Shown here in pieces: positions 40,330 through 45,773 of a stretch of 45,773 bases of DNA. The position numbers and the translations under genes are program-made. Each line of letters starts with the position of its first letter. Position 1 is the first letter of the stretch. The notes below the pieces were generated by a model. The model searched no databases, was not told where the DNA came from, and saw only the letters and a list, made by a program, of their open reading frames with translations. Origin of the DNA: a virus; IMG/VR virus record IMGVR_UViG_3300033145_000637, positions 1 to 45,773 of that record. One strand, given 5' to 3'.

Positions 40330-40602
40330 TCACACTTTTGCGATTATCAACTCAGCTTTAACAGCAGAGTATTTGACGTTGTCCACAATGAGCGGAACGT
40401 CATCGTACTTATTGATAATAACTTTGTCGCCTTTTTTAAAGCCATCATCTTTCACGTTGGGACCAACAGACACCACTTCGCCAAACACTCCATAGAACGC
40501 TTTCTTGTCATTAGAATGCTTCACGATAATACCGGACTTTGTAGTCTGGTCATGATCTTCTTCATTGACCTTGATAATAACGAAATCATTTAATGCTTTC
40601 AT
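40330..40602 (-). CDS. GroES-like co-chaperonin
   Basis: This 90-residue protein follows the Cpn10 fold: an N-terminal strand (KALNDFVIIKVNEE), a mobile-loop region (TKSGIIVKHSNDKKAF), GEVVSVGPNV, FKKGDKVIINKYDDVPLIVD and a final A-E-L-I-I-A-K-V strand. It should bind GroEL and support folding of the capsid protein, as T4 gp31 and similar phage proteins do. It lies between portal and terminase genes. No chaperonin gene is seen in the window, so host GroEL is needed. Confidence 0.85.
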   Translation of the reverse strand: MKALNDFVIIKVNEEDHDQTTKSGIIVKHSNDKKAFYGVFGEVVSVGPNVKDDGFKKGDKVIINKYDDVPLIVDNVKYSAVKAELIIAKV

Positions 40603-40631
40603 TTTGTTTCTCGTTTAATTTTAAACATAAA

Positions 40632-40916
40632 CTATAACTCTATAAATTTACAACCTGTTATTTGATAAACCTCTATTGGGAATGGACATATAGTTGATAC
40701 GATAATCGTGAATCCTTGTACTTCTAGAGCCTTGGCCAATTTGGCTATCCTTATGTTGTTTTCCAGTCTGTCTTTGTTTGAAAAGCCCAAATCTTCTGTT
40801 ATGCAAGCTCGCATATCATCTCCGTCTAGGTTTATGCTGTTAGGTATGAGTTTCTGTAACTCTTTTGCTGTAGTTGTCTTGCCAGACTTTCGTTGACCTC
40901 GTACCCAGATAATCAT
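40632..40916 (-). CDS. APS-kinase-like P-loop protein (short form)
   Basis: This 94-residue protein matches the first half of CysC: P-loop GQRKSGKTT (7-15), NLDGDDMRACITEDLGFSNK, DRLENNIRIAKLAK, and FTIIVSTICPF. Normal APS kinases have about 180-200 residues; this one ends after the F-I-E strand and lacks the C-terminal half, including the lid and the rest of the APS-binding site. It may be a minimal kinase, a broken copy, or a different nucleotide kinase. The ATGA overlap with TerL suggests it is retained. A sulfotransferase gene at 44027-44695 would use the product of a full APS kinase. Confidence 0.65.
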   Translation of the reverse strand: MIIWVRGQRKSGKTTTAKELQKLIPNSINLDGDDMRACITEDLGFSNKDRLENNIRIAKLAKALEVQGFTIIVSTICPFPIEVYQITGCKFIEL

Positions 40917-42406
40917 ATTTTCCCGAACTTGCGCCGGGTCTCTTTTAAGTTAGACTTCTTGCCAGCCATCTTCATCTTGAAATGCTTCTCCTCGTAGCTT
41001 GGAGCAAACACTCTGACTGCCTTTGAATAGGTGACCATTAGTGCCTCGACCACATCAGGAGAACTCAGTCCAACATTTCTCATGTCTTGCTTGGACATTA
41101 TCTCCATACGTCCATCAGATTCTTTAGCGCGATATTTGATACTGCAAAGCTGATACCATCTCTCGTCCGGAAACAATTTAAGACCTCGCTTAATATCCTC
41201 TCTCATCTTCCAGTAGTTCTCTGCCTTTTTGTTGACAAAGTTTCTCTGGTCAACAGCTTTCTCACCCACGTTGATACCATCTATGGAATGACCTTGCTCT
41301 CTCAAGCGTTTAATGTAACCTGCACCAACCCCGACAGAGTCACCAAACCTACGATTTGATTTTATGTCATGGTCCTTGATTATAAGAATTGAAGCGCCAA
41401 CGAACTCCATAACATCTACACCAGACGAACTATACTCTATCTTCGCCATGTTTGCCCCTCTAATGACCACCACAGCCTCGTCTACACCTGAATCAGCTGG
41501 GTCTGCACCAAAAGACTTCTCTCCGAATATTTGCAGGTCCTCAGCCCCGTCCATGGCCATCTCAACCTCTTTGCGAGTAAGTAAAGACATCCAGCCTTTC
41601 TTGTCCATCATGTCTTGCTCTGGGAATTTGCTTTCAAAGAGAATCCTGAATAATGGTTTTGACTTTGCTTCATCGATAAAGTCACTAGTGTATCTTCCCT
41701 CTTCAAGCCCTTGGTTGTAATCAATGAACACTTTGAAATACTTCGGGTCGTGCCATGAGTTCCAGAAATGAGTGAAAGGTGGTTCGTTATAAAATGGGTT
41801 GCCAACCTTGCAGTAGAATGCGTCCTCTCCTTGACCGGCAAGCATACGAAAGATAGTAGCCTCGCTGTCATCACTGATCAAACAATACTCATCACCGATA
41901 ACATTTTTACAACCCAGTCCCATCGCAGCCTCAAGAGTCTTGTTGGCATTTCTTGACTGAGCGGAAACAACGAAGATACCTCCGCCATCTCTTAACTTGA
42001 TTCTCTCTTTGCTCTCTTCTTTTCGGAGTCTTTCCAGTCTTGTGTCTGCCTCTAACTGTTCATAGAAAAATCTATTGTCGCCAAGGTGGTCAATATAATA
42101 TCTCATGATGATTTTAGCCTTCTCTGTTGTTGGCGCGACAACAGCCACAATTTCATTTTGAATGCAAGTAAGAATGATGCAAGCGAAAGCAACCATGATA
42201 GATTTACCGTACTGAGTAGAGCAGACAATTTGAACTCTCATCGATGGCCGGAAAACTATCGTCCAAAATATCCAAAGCTCTCCCTCTGTTACCAATTCAT
42301 TTGCAGGTTGTCCGTCAATCTGAAACATCTCAAGCATCTCCATGCATGTAGTTCTTTGACTCTCGGGAATTTCAATTTTTGGAACATCGTAAATTGTATC
42401 AAGCAT
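40913..42406 (-). CDS. terL: Terminase large subunit
   Basis: The 497-residue ATPase-nuclease that drives DNA into the head. Walker A CSTQYGKS (62-69), Walker B region NVIGDEY (168-174) with catalytic Glu, APTTEKAK (91-98), the nuclease start GADPADSGVDEAVVVI (300-315) and a later D-S-V-G-V-G-A-G-Y segment are visible. The C-terminus is basic. It overlaps TerS by 8 bases and the kinase by 4. The packaging strategy (headful or cos) cannot be told from the motifs seen. Confidence 0.9.
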   Translation of the reverse strand: MLDTIYDVPKIEIPESQRTTCMEMLEMFQIDGQPANELVTEGELWIFWTIVFRPSMRVQIVCSTQYGKSIMVAFACIILTCIQNEIVAVVAPTTEKAKIIMRYYIDHLGDNRFFYEQLEADTRLERLRKEESKERIKLRDGGGIFVVSAQSRNANKTLEAAMGLGCKNVIGDEYCLISDDSEATIFRMLAGQGEDAFYCKVGNPFYNEPPFTHFWNSWHDPKYFKVFIDYNQGLEEGRYTSDFIDEAKSKPLFRILFESKFPEQDMMDKKGWMSLLTRKEVEMAMDGAEDLQIFGEKSFGADPADSGVDEAVVVIRGANMAKIEYSSSGVDVMEFVGASILIIKDHDIKSNRRFGDSVGVGAGYIKRLREQGHSIDGINVGEKAVDQRNFVNKKAENYWKMREDIKRGLKLFPDERWYQLCSIKYRAKESDGRMEIMSKQDMRNVGLSSPDVVEALMVTYSKAVRVFAPSYEEKHFKMKMAGKKSNLKETRRKFGKI

Positions 42407-42920
42407 CGGTGTGTTTCTCTTTTACTTTAGCTTGTCTCTTTTTAAGGTCACGAACAGCAGAACAATTTGGCAAATCTTTCTCAAGCCATCTTCCAATGAC
42501 TAAATCTTTTAGTTCTCTTAATTGTTGACGGGAAGTATCATCATCAACCTTAAGCCTATCGCCAAATTCCTTTCTCCTTTTACGTGCCAAATACCAACGA
42601 GCTCCTTCTGGTCTTTTTAAATCTTTAACAACTGTCTCTCTTGCCTTTAAAATAGGTTCATCTTTCAATCCCTCAAACCTCTTGCGAAATTCAGGATATT
42701 TATCACAGAACCTATAGTAAGAATCAGAGGAAATGTTTGCATAGAATATAGCTTCTTTGACTGTTGCACCTATGGCAAAAGCATGTTCTAATTTCGCAAC
42801 AACCTTACCTCTATCTTTACCATCAAATAGCTTTCTTCCAGGCTCCTTTCTTGGCTTACCTCTTTTTGTTAATTTGCTCTTTTTTTTTGGTTTAGCTTTC
42901 GTCTTTATTCTCTTCGTCAT
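42399..42920 (-). CDS. terS: Terminase small subunit
   Basis: This 173-residue protein has a very basic N-terminus, then KLEHAFAIGATVKEAIFYAN and ISSDSYYRFCDKYPEFRKRF (helix-turn-helix), followed by LKDEPILKARETVVKDL and ARWYLARKRRKEF. That is the usual series of phage small terminase subunits of the HTH type. It recognises the packaging site and recruits TerL. The C-terminal part may form the oligomer and bind TerL. Confidence 0.85.
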   Translation of the reverse strand: MTKRIKTKAKPKKKSKLTKRGKPRKEPGRKLFDGKDRGKVVAKLEHAFAIGATVKEAIFYANISSDSYYRFCDKYPEFRKRFEGLKDEPILKARETVVKDLKRPEGARWYLARKRRKEFGDRLKVDDDTSRQQLRELKDLVIGRWLEKDLPNCSAVRDLKKRQAKVKEKHTDA

Positions 42921-43047
42921 CTTTTTTAACTATTTTTGTTTTGGTAATAAGCTCGCCTCTTGACTTATAATATTCATTGGGTGCATCGCAGTACGGACAC
43001 TTTTGTACGTTTGATATTCTTCTGTTGCAGTTTAAGCATTCTTCCAT
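42892..43047 (-). CDS. Zinc-ribbon mini-protein
   Basis: From the ATG at 43047 the frame encodes MEECLNCNRRISNVQKCPYC and an acidic-basic tail. C4-x-x-C7 and C17-x-x-C20 form a rubredoxin-like zinc ribbon. The start follows the upstream stop by eight bases, and the end overlaps TerS by 29 bases. A longer frame from 43083 would have an unlikely N-terminus. Probably a nucleic-acid or protein-binding adaptor. Confidence 0.6.
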   Translation of the reverse strand: MEECLNCNRRISNVQKCPYCDAPNEYYKSRGELITKTKIVKKDDEENKDES

Positions 43048-43055
43048 AATGATTC

Positions 43056-43595
43056 TTAGTCTGTAACAACAGGACCGCCACACTTAGGACACTTGGTGTG
43101 TTCGGCAGACATTTTACTATCAAAAATAAAGCCACAAATATCATCAATGCACGTGTAAGTATAAGTTGGTCTTGGTCCCTCGAGTGGATTTTCTGGTTCC
43201 ATCGAATGTTTCTCTTCTTTTATTACAGGTTCGTTGCCATCTAGTTTCTTCACTCGGGAATAATATGTTGGATTTGTTATTCCAAACTCTTTGCATAGTT
43301 CTGCCACGTTGGCCTTATTTCCTGCCTTTATGTTTCTATCTACCTTATTCTTGATTGTTATAATCACACCGTCTGGCACTCTTGCCTTTGCGTTTCCTTT
43401 TTTCCACTCTTTTTTAGTGTCGGGTTTTGGTTCTCTTTTTTTATACTTACGTTTTTTTGGCAAAGTGAAAACTTCATCGTTTTTAGGTGTTGCCGTTGTT
43501 ACCCCCAAATCAGTTTCATCAAAAGGTTCAGCCTGAACAAACAACTCACCCTCATGTACTAAAACTTTTTTACCTCCTATGTTATATTTTTTCAT
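43056..43595 (-). CDS. HTH plus zinc-ribbon DNA-binding protein
   Basis: This 179-residue protein has a beta-rich start, a very basic middle (LPKKRKYKKREPKPDTKKEW), a helix-turn-helix (NVAELCKEFGITNPTYYSRV, about 99-118) and a C-terminal zinc ribbon (YTCIDDICGFIF ... TKCPKCGGPVV). It probably binds DNA, as a regulator or as a packaging or DNA-organising factor. Its location two genes upstream of TerS suggests the second possibility as much as the first. Confidence 0.65.
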   Translation of the reverse strand: MKKYNIGGKKVLVHEGELFVQAEPFDETDLGVTTATPKNDEVFTLPKKRKYKKREPKPDTKKEWKKGNAKARVPDGVIITIKNKVDRNIKAGNKANVAELCKEFGITNPTYYSRVKKLDGNEPVIKEEKHSMEPENPLEGPRPTYTYTCIDDICGFIFDSKMSAEHTKCPKCGGPVVTD

Positions 43596-43771
43596 TGTGG
43601 CTTTGTTACGTTTTTATTTAAAAATACTGAGCGAGTACACCTAGAACAAACGATGTTCCGAGCAGAATAAAAACCTCCGTCATTATCCCACGAAGTTACT
43701 ATGTAATTATGTCCGATAAATCGGCAAAGAATATTGTACCAGATTTTATTGAGTTTTTTCACTGTTTTCAT
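43592..43771 (-). CDS. DUF1660-like zinc-binding phage protein (copy 2)
   Basis: From the ATG at 43771 the protein is 59 residues: a short basic helix (MKTVKKLNKIWYNILCRFIG), then GHNYIVTSW and a C-S-R-C pair (RNIVCSRCTRSVFL). The C-x(3)-G-H ... C-x-x-C layout resembles DUF1660 phage proteins. It is a paralogue of the next gene upstream. Alternative starts are the ATG at 43792, with an AAGGGG sequence 11 bases before it, and the TTG at 43816. Confidence 0.55.
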   Translation of the reverse strand: MKTVKKLNKIWYNILCRFIGHNYIVTSWDNDGGFYSARNIVCSRCTRSVFLNKNVTKPQ

Positions 43772-43827
43772 TATAGCATATTGTGGGGACATTTTCCATA
43801 GAACCCCTTTTAACAAAAATAAACAAA

Positions 43828-44034
43828 TTAACTATTAATCCTATCCCTATCAACTCTATCTCTTTCGTGGCCCGTCAACACAACCAACTGACCACAACGC
43901 TGGCATGCATATTTCTCAACGCGAGATTCATCAAACTTGGTGTCACAATCCCTTCTTGTCACCCAACTTGATGCCACAAGGTTGTGACCAAGAAAAAAAC
44001 AAATCACCAATCGTAGCTTGTTCATTTTAATCAT
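43828..44034 (-). CDS. DUF1660-like zinc-binding phage protein (copy 1)
   Basis: From the ATG at 44034 the 68-residue protein begins MIKMNKLRLVICFFLGHNLV and carries Y-A-C-Q-R-C-G-Q-L-V-V-L near the end. Cys, G-H and C-x-x-C are placed as in DUF1660 proteins. The ATG overlaps the sulfotransferase stop by 8 bases (ATGATTAA). It is similar to copy 2 in the same order of motifs, so the two probably arose by duplication. The start at 44025 is a possible alternative. Confidence 0.6.
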   Translation of the reverse strand: MIKMNKLRLVICFFLGHNLVASSWVTRRDCDTKFDESRVEKYACQRCGQLVVLTGHERDRVDRDRINS

Positions 44035-44695
44035 TGTGTTTCCATAAACTTGACTTAGTGCTTCTAACAACAGGTGCAGGTGGTAGCAATATCGACTCCA
44101 ATGCTCGCTGTACCTGGTTCTCTGTTGGCTTAATGTCAATGAATTTAATTATATCTTCTACTATCTTTATGCGATCCATGTGTTCATCGAACCATATTTC
44201 TAACACGCCATGAACATTAGTAGCAACCAATGGGTCAGTCCTCCATCCGTGTAAAAATTGCCTCAGATAGTTATCATCTCGTTCGAACCTGCGCTTAGCA
44301 TCCCAACGATTTATTCGCCAATGCTTTCTCATGGATTTAATGGTTTTTTTCTTGTCCCGGCGAATCCAAATAAACTTGGCCCCACCAGTCAATTTGAGGA
44401 TTTCAGGGAGTAAATGGGTGGTTATCGGATTTTTCCAACCCCAGTGTTCGCTTGTGTGACGTTTTTCTATCAAAGAGGACATGCTGGACCTCCACTCTTC
44501 CACGCCGATAAAACCTTTTAAGCGCCGAGAGCAAAGTAGTCCCATGTCCACATCTTCAAAATATCCGGCCGGTTGAGTTCTGATCGGGAGCGGAAACGTC
44601 TCACCCATGTTCACACCTAGGTGGAATAGAACTCTAGCGACCATACTACTGCCACATCTTCCGGTACAAACTACTATGGTTGGTTTGTTTTTCAT
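44027..44695 (-). CDS. Sulfotransferase
   Basis: From the ATG at 44695 the 222-residue protein begins MKNKPTIVVCTGRCGSSMVA, the 5'-phosphosulfate loop that binds PAPS (GRCGSS). GWKNPITTHLLPEILK and FIWIRRDKKKTIKSMRKHW supply the 3'-phosphate site (I-x-R-R-D and S-M-x-K-H). It should move sulfate from PAPS to a sugar, lipid or protein. The start overlaps the upstream gene by ATGA; the longer form from 44743 is less likely. It could modify surface glycans of the host, with PAPS made by the host or with help of the APS-kinase-like protein at 40632-40916. Confidence 0.82.
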   Translation of the reverse strand: MKNKPTIVVCTGRCGSSMVARVLFHLGVNMGETFPLPIRTQPAGYFEDVDMGLLCSRRLKGFIGVEEWRSSMSSLIEKRHTSEHWGWKNPITTHLLPEILKLTGGAKFIWIRRDKKKTIKSMRKHWRINRWDAKRRFERDDNYLRQFLHGWRTDPLVATNVHGVLEIWFDEHMDRIKIVEDIIKFIDIKPTENQVQRALESILLPPAPVVRSTKSSLWKHND

Positions 44696-45324
44696 TTCTC
44701 TTTGATTTTGTTTATGATGTCTTGTGCTGTTTCCTTTGCCCACTTTTTATTTATACGCCAAAAGAATGGTTCTGCTTCTTTAATAACTGTTTCAACATAA
44801 TGGTCTTTTCCTGCATAAAATTCTGTGTCTGTTAAAACCTCTATTATTGTTTCCTCTATGTCTGACTTTTGTTTTTTGAGTAGAGATGAGATGAAGTCTT
44901 TGAGTTTTTCTTCAGGATTTTTTGCATCTGTTCCAACTAAACTTGCCAAGCGTATTAACTCCTCCTCCCAGTTGTCTTTTTTGGATAGATTTACTCCTAT
45001 AAGACCTTTTTCTTTTTTGATTTTTCTGTATTCTGCCCATTCAACAGTCTTACAGCTATCAGTTGCTCCACATTCTTCACATATTTGATATGTTTTGGTT
45101 GGTTGTTTAGAAGCATAGTCAATTAGTTTTCTGCATGCTTCATCTGATATTATTTTAGTTTCATCGCCTTTGTTAGGCAAATTTTTAAAACAATTCGTAT
45201 GATAGATTTCCTCTCCTATAATGTGCTTGTGGTGATGTAGCAGAAATGGAGCATTACATTTTGTGCATCTCTTAGGTAATTCTTCACAATTAAGGATTTC
45301 TTTTAAGGTTTTCTCTTTTGTCAT
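44692..45324 (-). CDS. Protein with two zinc-binding Cys clusters
   Basis: From the ATG at 45324 this 210-residue protein has CTKCNAPFLLHHHKHI with a later H-T-N-C, and CEECGATDSC. A charged, helical C-terminal part follows (WEEELIRLASLVG, then IEETIIEVLTDTEFYAG). The two Cys clusters suggest zinc ribbons. It might bind nucleic acid. The start follows the stop of the small upstream gene after one base; an ATG at 45339 is the alternative. Confidence 0.55.
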   Translation of the reverse strand: MTKEKTLKEILNCEELPKRCTKCNAPFLLHHHKHIIGEEIYHTNCFKNLPNKGDETKIISDEACRKLIDYASKQPTKTYQICEECGATDSCKTVEWAEYRKIKKEKGLIGVNLSKKDNWEEELIRLASLVGTDAKNPEEKLKDFISSLLKKQKSDIEETIIEVLTDTEFYAGKDHYVETVIKEAEPFFWRINKKWAKETAQDIINKIKEK

Positions 45325-45325
45325 G

Positions 45326-45451
45326 TTAATAAGTTTCAATGGTTATTTTTATTTGGAGTGCAGAAGAATAGACTTTCATTTTTAAGGGAATAACAATAAC
45401 ACTGCTTTCTTTTTTGGTTTTCTTTGGTTGTTTCTTTGGTTGTTTTTTCAT
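45326..45451 (-). CDS. Small basic protein (41 aa)
   Basis: The frame from the ATG at 45451 encodes MKKQPKKQPKKTKKESSVIV then a short beta-like stretch (IPLKMKVYSSALQIKITIET). Its start overlaps the upstream stop (ATGA) and its TAA is one base before the next ATG. The N-terminal K-Q-P-K repeat is basic and may bind nucleic acid. No family is recognised. Confidence 0.5.
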   Translation of the reverse strand: MKKQPKKQPKKTKKESSVIVIPLKMKVYSSALQIKITIETY

Positions 45452-45660
45452 TTGAATAAATTATACTTTCTAATAGAAAAATAACAAGCAACACGATTTA
45501 TACAAAACACATCTTTTCTGCCTAAAAAATCAAAAGATGGTCTGTTAAATATATCTTGTAAGAATCTATAAATTTTTACTCTTATCTCCTTTCCAACACA
45601 CCTCCAACAAAGCCCTGTGGTGCAGTCTGTTTTCTCGTTGTGGCAGTTTTTACAAGTCAT
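45448..45660 (-). CDS. Zinc-ribbon mini-protein
   Basis: From the ATG at 45660 the 70-residue protein reads MTCKNCHNEKTDCTTGLCWR and continues with basic and aromatic residues. C3-x-x-C6 and a second cluster C13-x(4)-C18-x-x-C21 can bind zinc. The start follows the stop of the first gene at 45663 after two bases. A longer frame from 45708 is less likely. Function unknown. Confidence 0.55.
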   Translation of the reverse strand: MTCKNCHNEKTDCTTGLCWRCVGKEIRVKIYRFLQDIFNRPSFDFLGRKDVFCINRVACYFSIRKYNLFK

Positions 45661-45662
45661 AA

Positions 45663-45761
45663 TCAAAATTTTAGTAAAACCTTTAATGATAAATAGAAAG
45701 CAAGCCAATGGCTGTCTGTGTCCTCTTTTATTGTTTTGTAGTTTTGTATGAATAGTTTCAT
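45663..45761 (-). CDS. Very small protein at the right edge (32 aa)
   Basis: MKLFIQNYKTIKEDTDSHWL then AFYLSLKVLLKF. The ATG at 45761 has a good Shine-Dalgarno (AAGGGAG just upstream). It starts a run of closely spaced genes. If the genome is circular the preceding gene is the one at 1-391, ending at 45769-45771. Confidence 0.5.
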   Translation of the reverse strand: MKLFIQNYKTIKEDTDSHWLAFYLSLKVLLKF

Positions 45762-45773
45762 TCTCCCTTTAAT

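Noticed and set aside
43771-43776. TATAAT overlapping the ATG of the second DUF1660-like gene as a promoter
   Set aside because: A start from it would fall downstream of the ATG, and no -35 of quality lies 17 bases upstream.
1-45773. CRISPR arrays, tRNA genes, integrase and insertion sequences
   Set aside because: I read both strands for regular spaced repeats, cloverleaf patterns and typical enzyme motifs and found none. A negative by eye is not a computed result.
1-45773. Alternative genetic code (UGA as Gly or Trp)
   Set aside because: Many genes end in UGA with ATGA overlaps, and RecA, TerL and GroES are full length under the standard code.

Overview
The window looks like an almost complete, probably circular, genome of a short-tailed (podovirus-like) phage. 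Nearly every gene is on the minus strand, so transcription runs from high to low coordinates. If the two ends are joined, the frame that runs off the left edge gains one codon and then meets a TAA at 45769-45771, directly before the Shine-Dalgarno of the gene at 45663-45761. No integrase, repressor, tRNA, CRISPR array, DNA polymerase, tape measure or tail sheath gene was seen. The DNA is AT-rich, the standard genetic code fits, and many genes are joined by ATGA or TAATG overlaps.

The host may be a member of the Patescibacteria (CPR). The 963-residue protein at 34155-37046 carries VGIGTT(T/S)P modules and Ala-Ser-Thr-Thr or Ala-Thr-Ser-Thr strings, a style I associate with CPR surface proteins. 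This is inference from style, not from a search.

Layout in transcription order. (1) 45761-42399: small zinc-ribbon proteins, a sulfotransferase, two DUF1660-like paralogues, a HTH/zinc-ribbon protein and TerS. (2) 42406-38003: TerL, a short APS-kinase-like protein, a GroES-like co-chaperonin and the portal. (3) 37987-32690: a coiled-coil fibre-like protein and a tightly coupled run of proteins with signal peptides or membrane anchors. (4) 32651-29097: small head proteins, scaffold, decoration protein, major capsid protein and a neck candidate. (5) 29092-27368: two more signal-peptide proteins. (6) 27365-22795: adaptor, tail hub and beta-helix tailspike. (7) 22605-13789: three ejection or internal proteins, ending in a 2082-residue polyvalent protein with EIQSD, HExxH and DPPY motifs. 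(8) 13792-12058: lysis genes (M23 peptidase, Cys/His peptidase, holin, CHAP-like protein). (9) 12026-11369: a large structured RNA candidate and a leader pseudoknot. (10) 11351-388: recombination, replication and modification genes (annealing-protein candidate, PD-(D/E)XK nucleases, HNH, replication protein, DEDDh exonuclease, NinB-like protein, RecA, methyltransferase, resolvase-like nuclease) and small proteins. A lone plus-strand membrane-protein gene lies at 22643-22798.

The most unusual content is the RNA-like structure at 11457-12026, closed by a 26-bp helix that starts just after a promoter; the interleaved pseudoknot/attenuator at 6979-7113; the leader pseudoknot at 11369-11426; the export-signal surface cassette inside the virion operons; the APS-kinase plus sulfotransferase pair; and the giant polyvalent protein.
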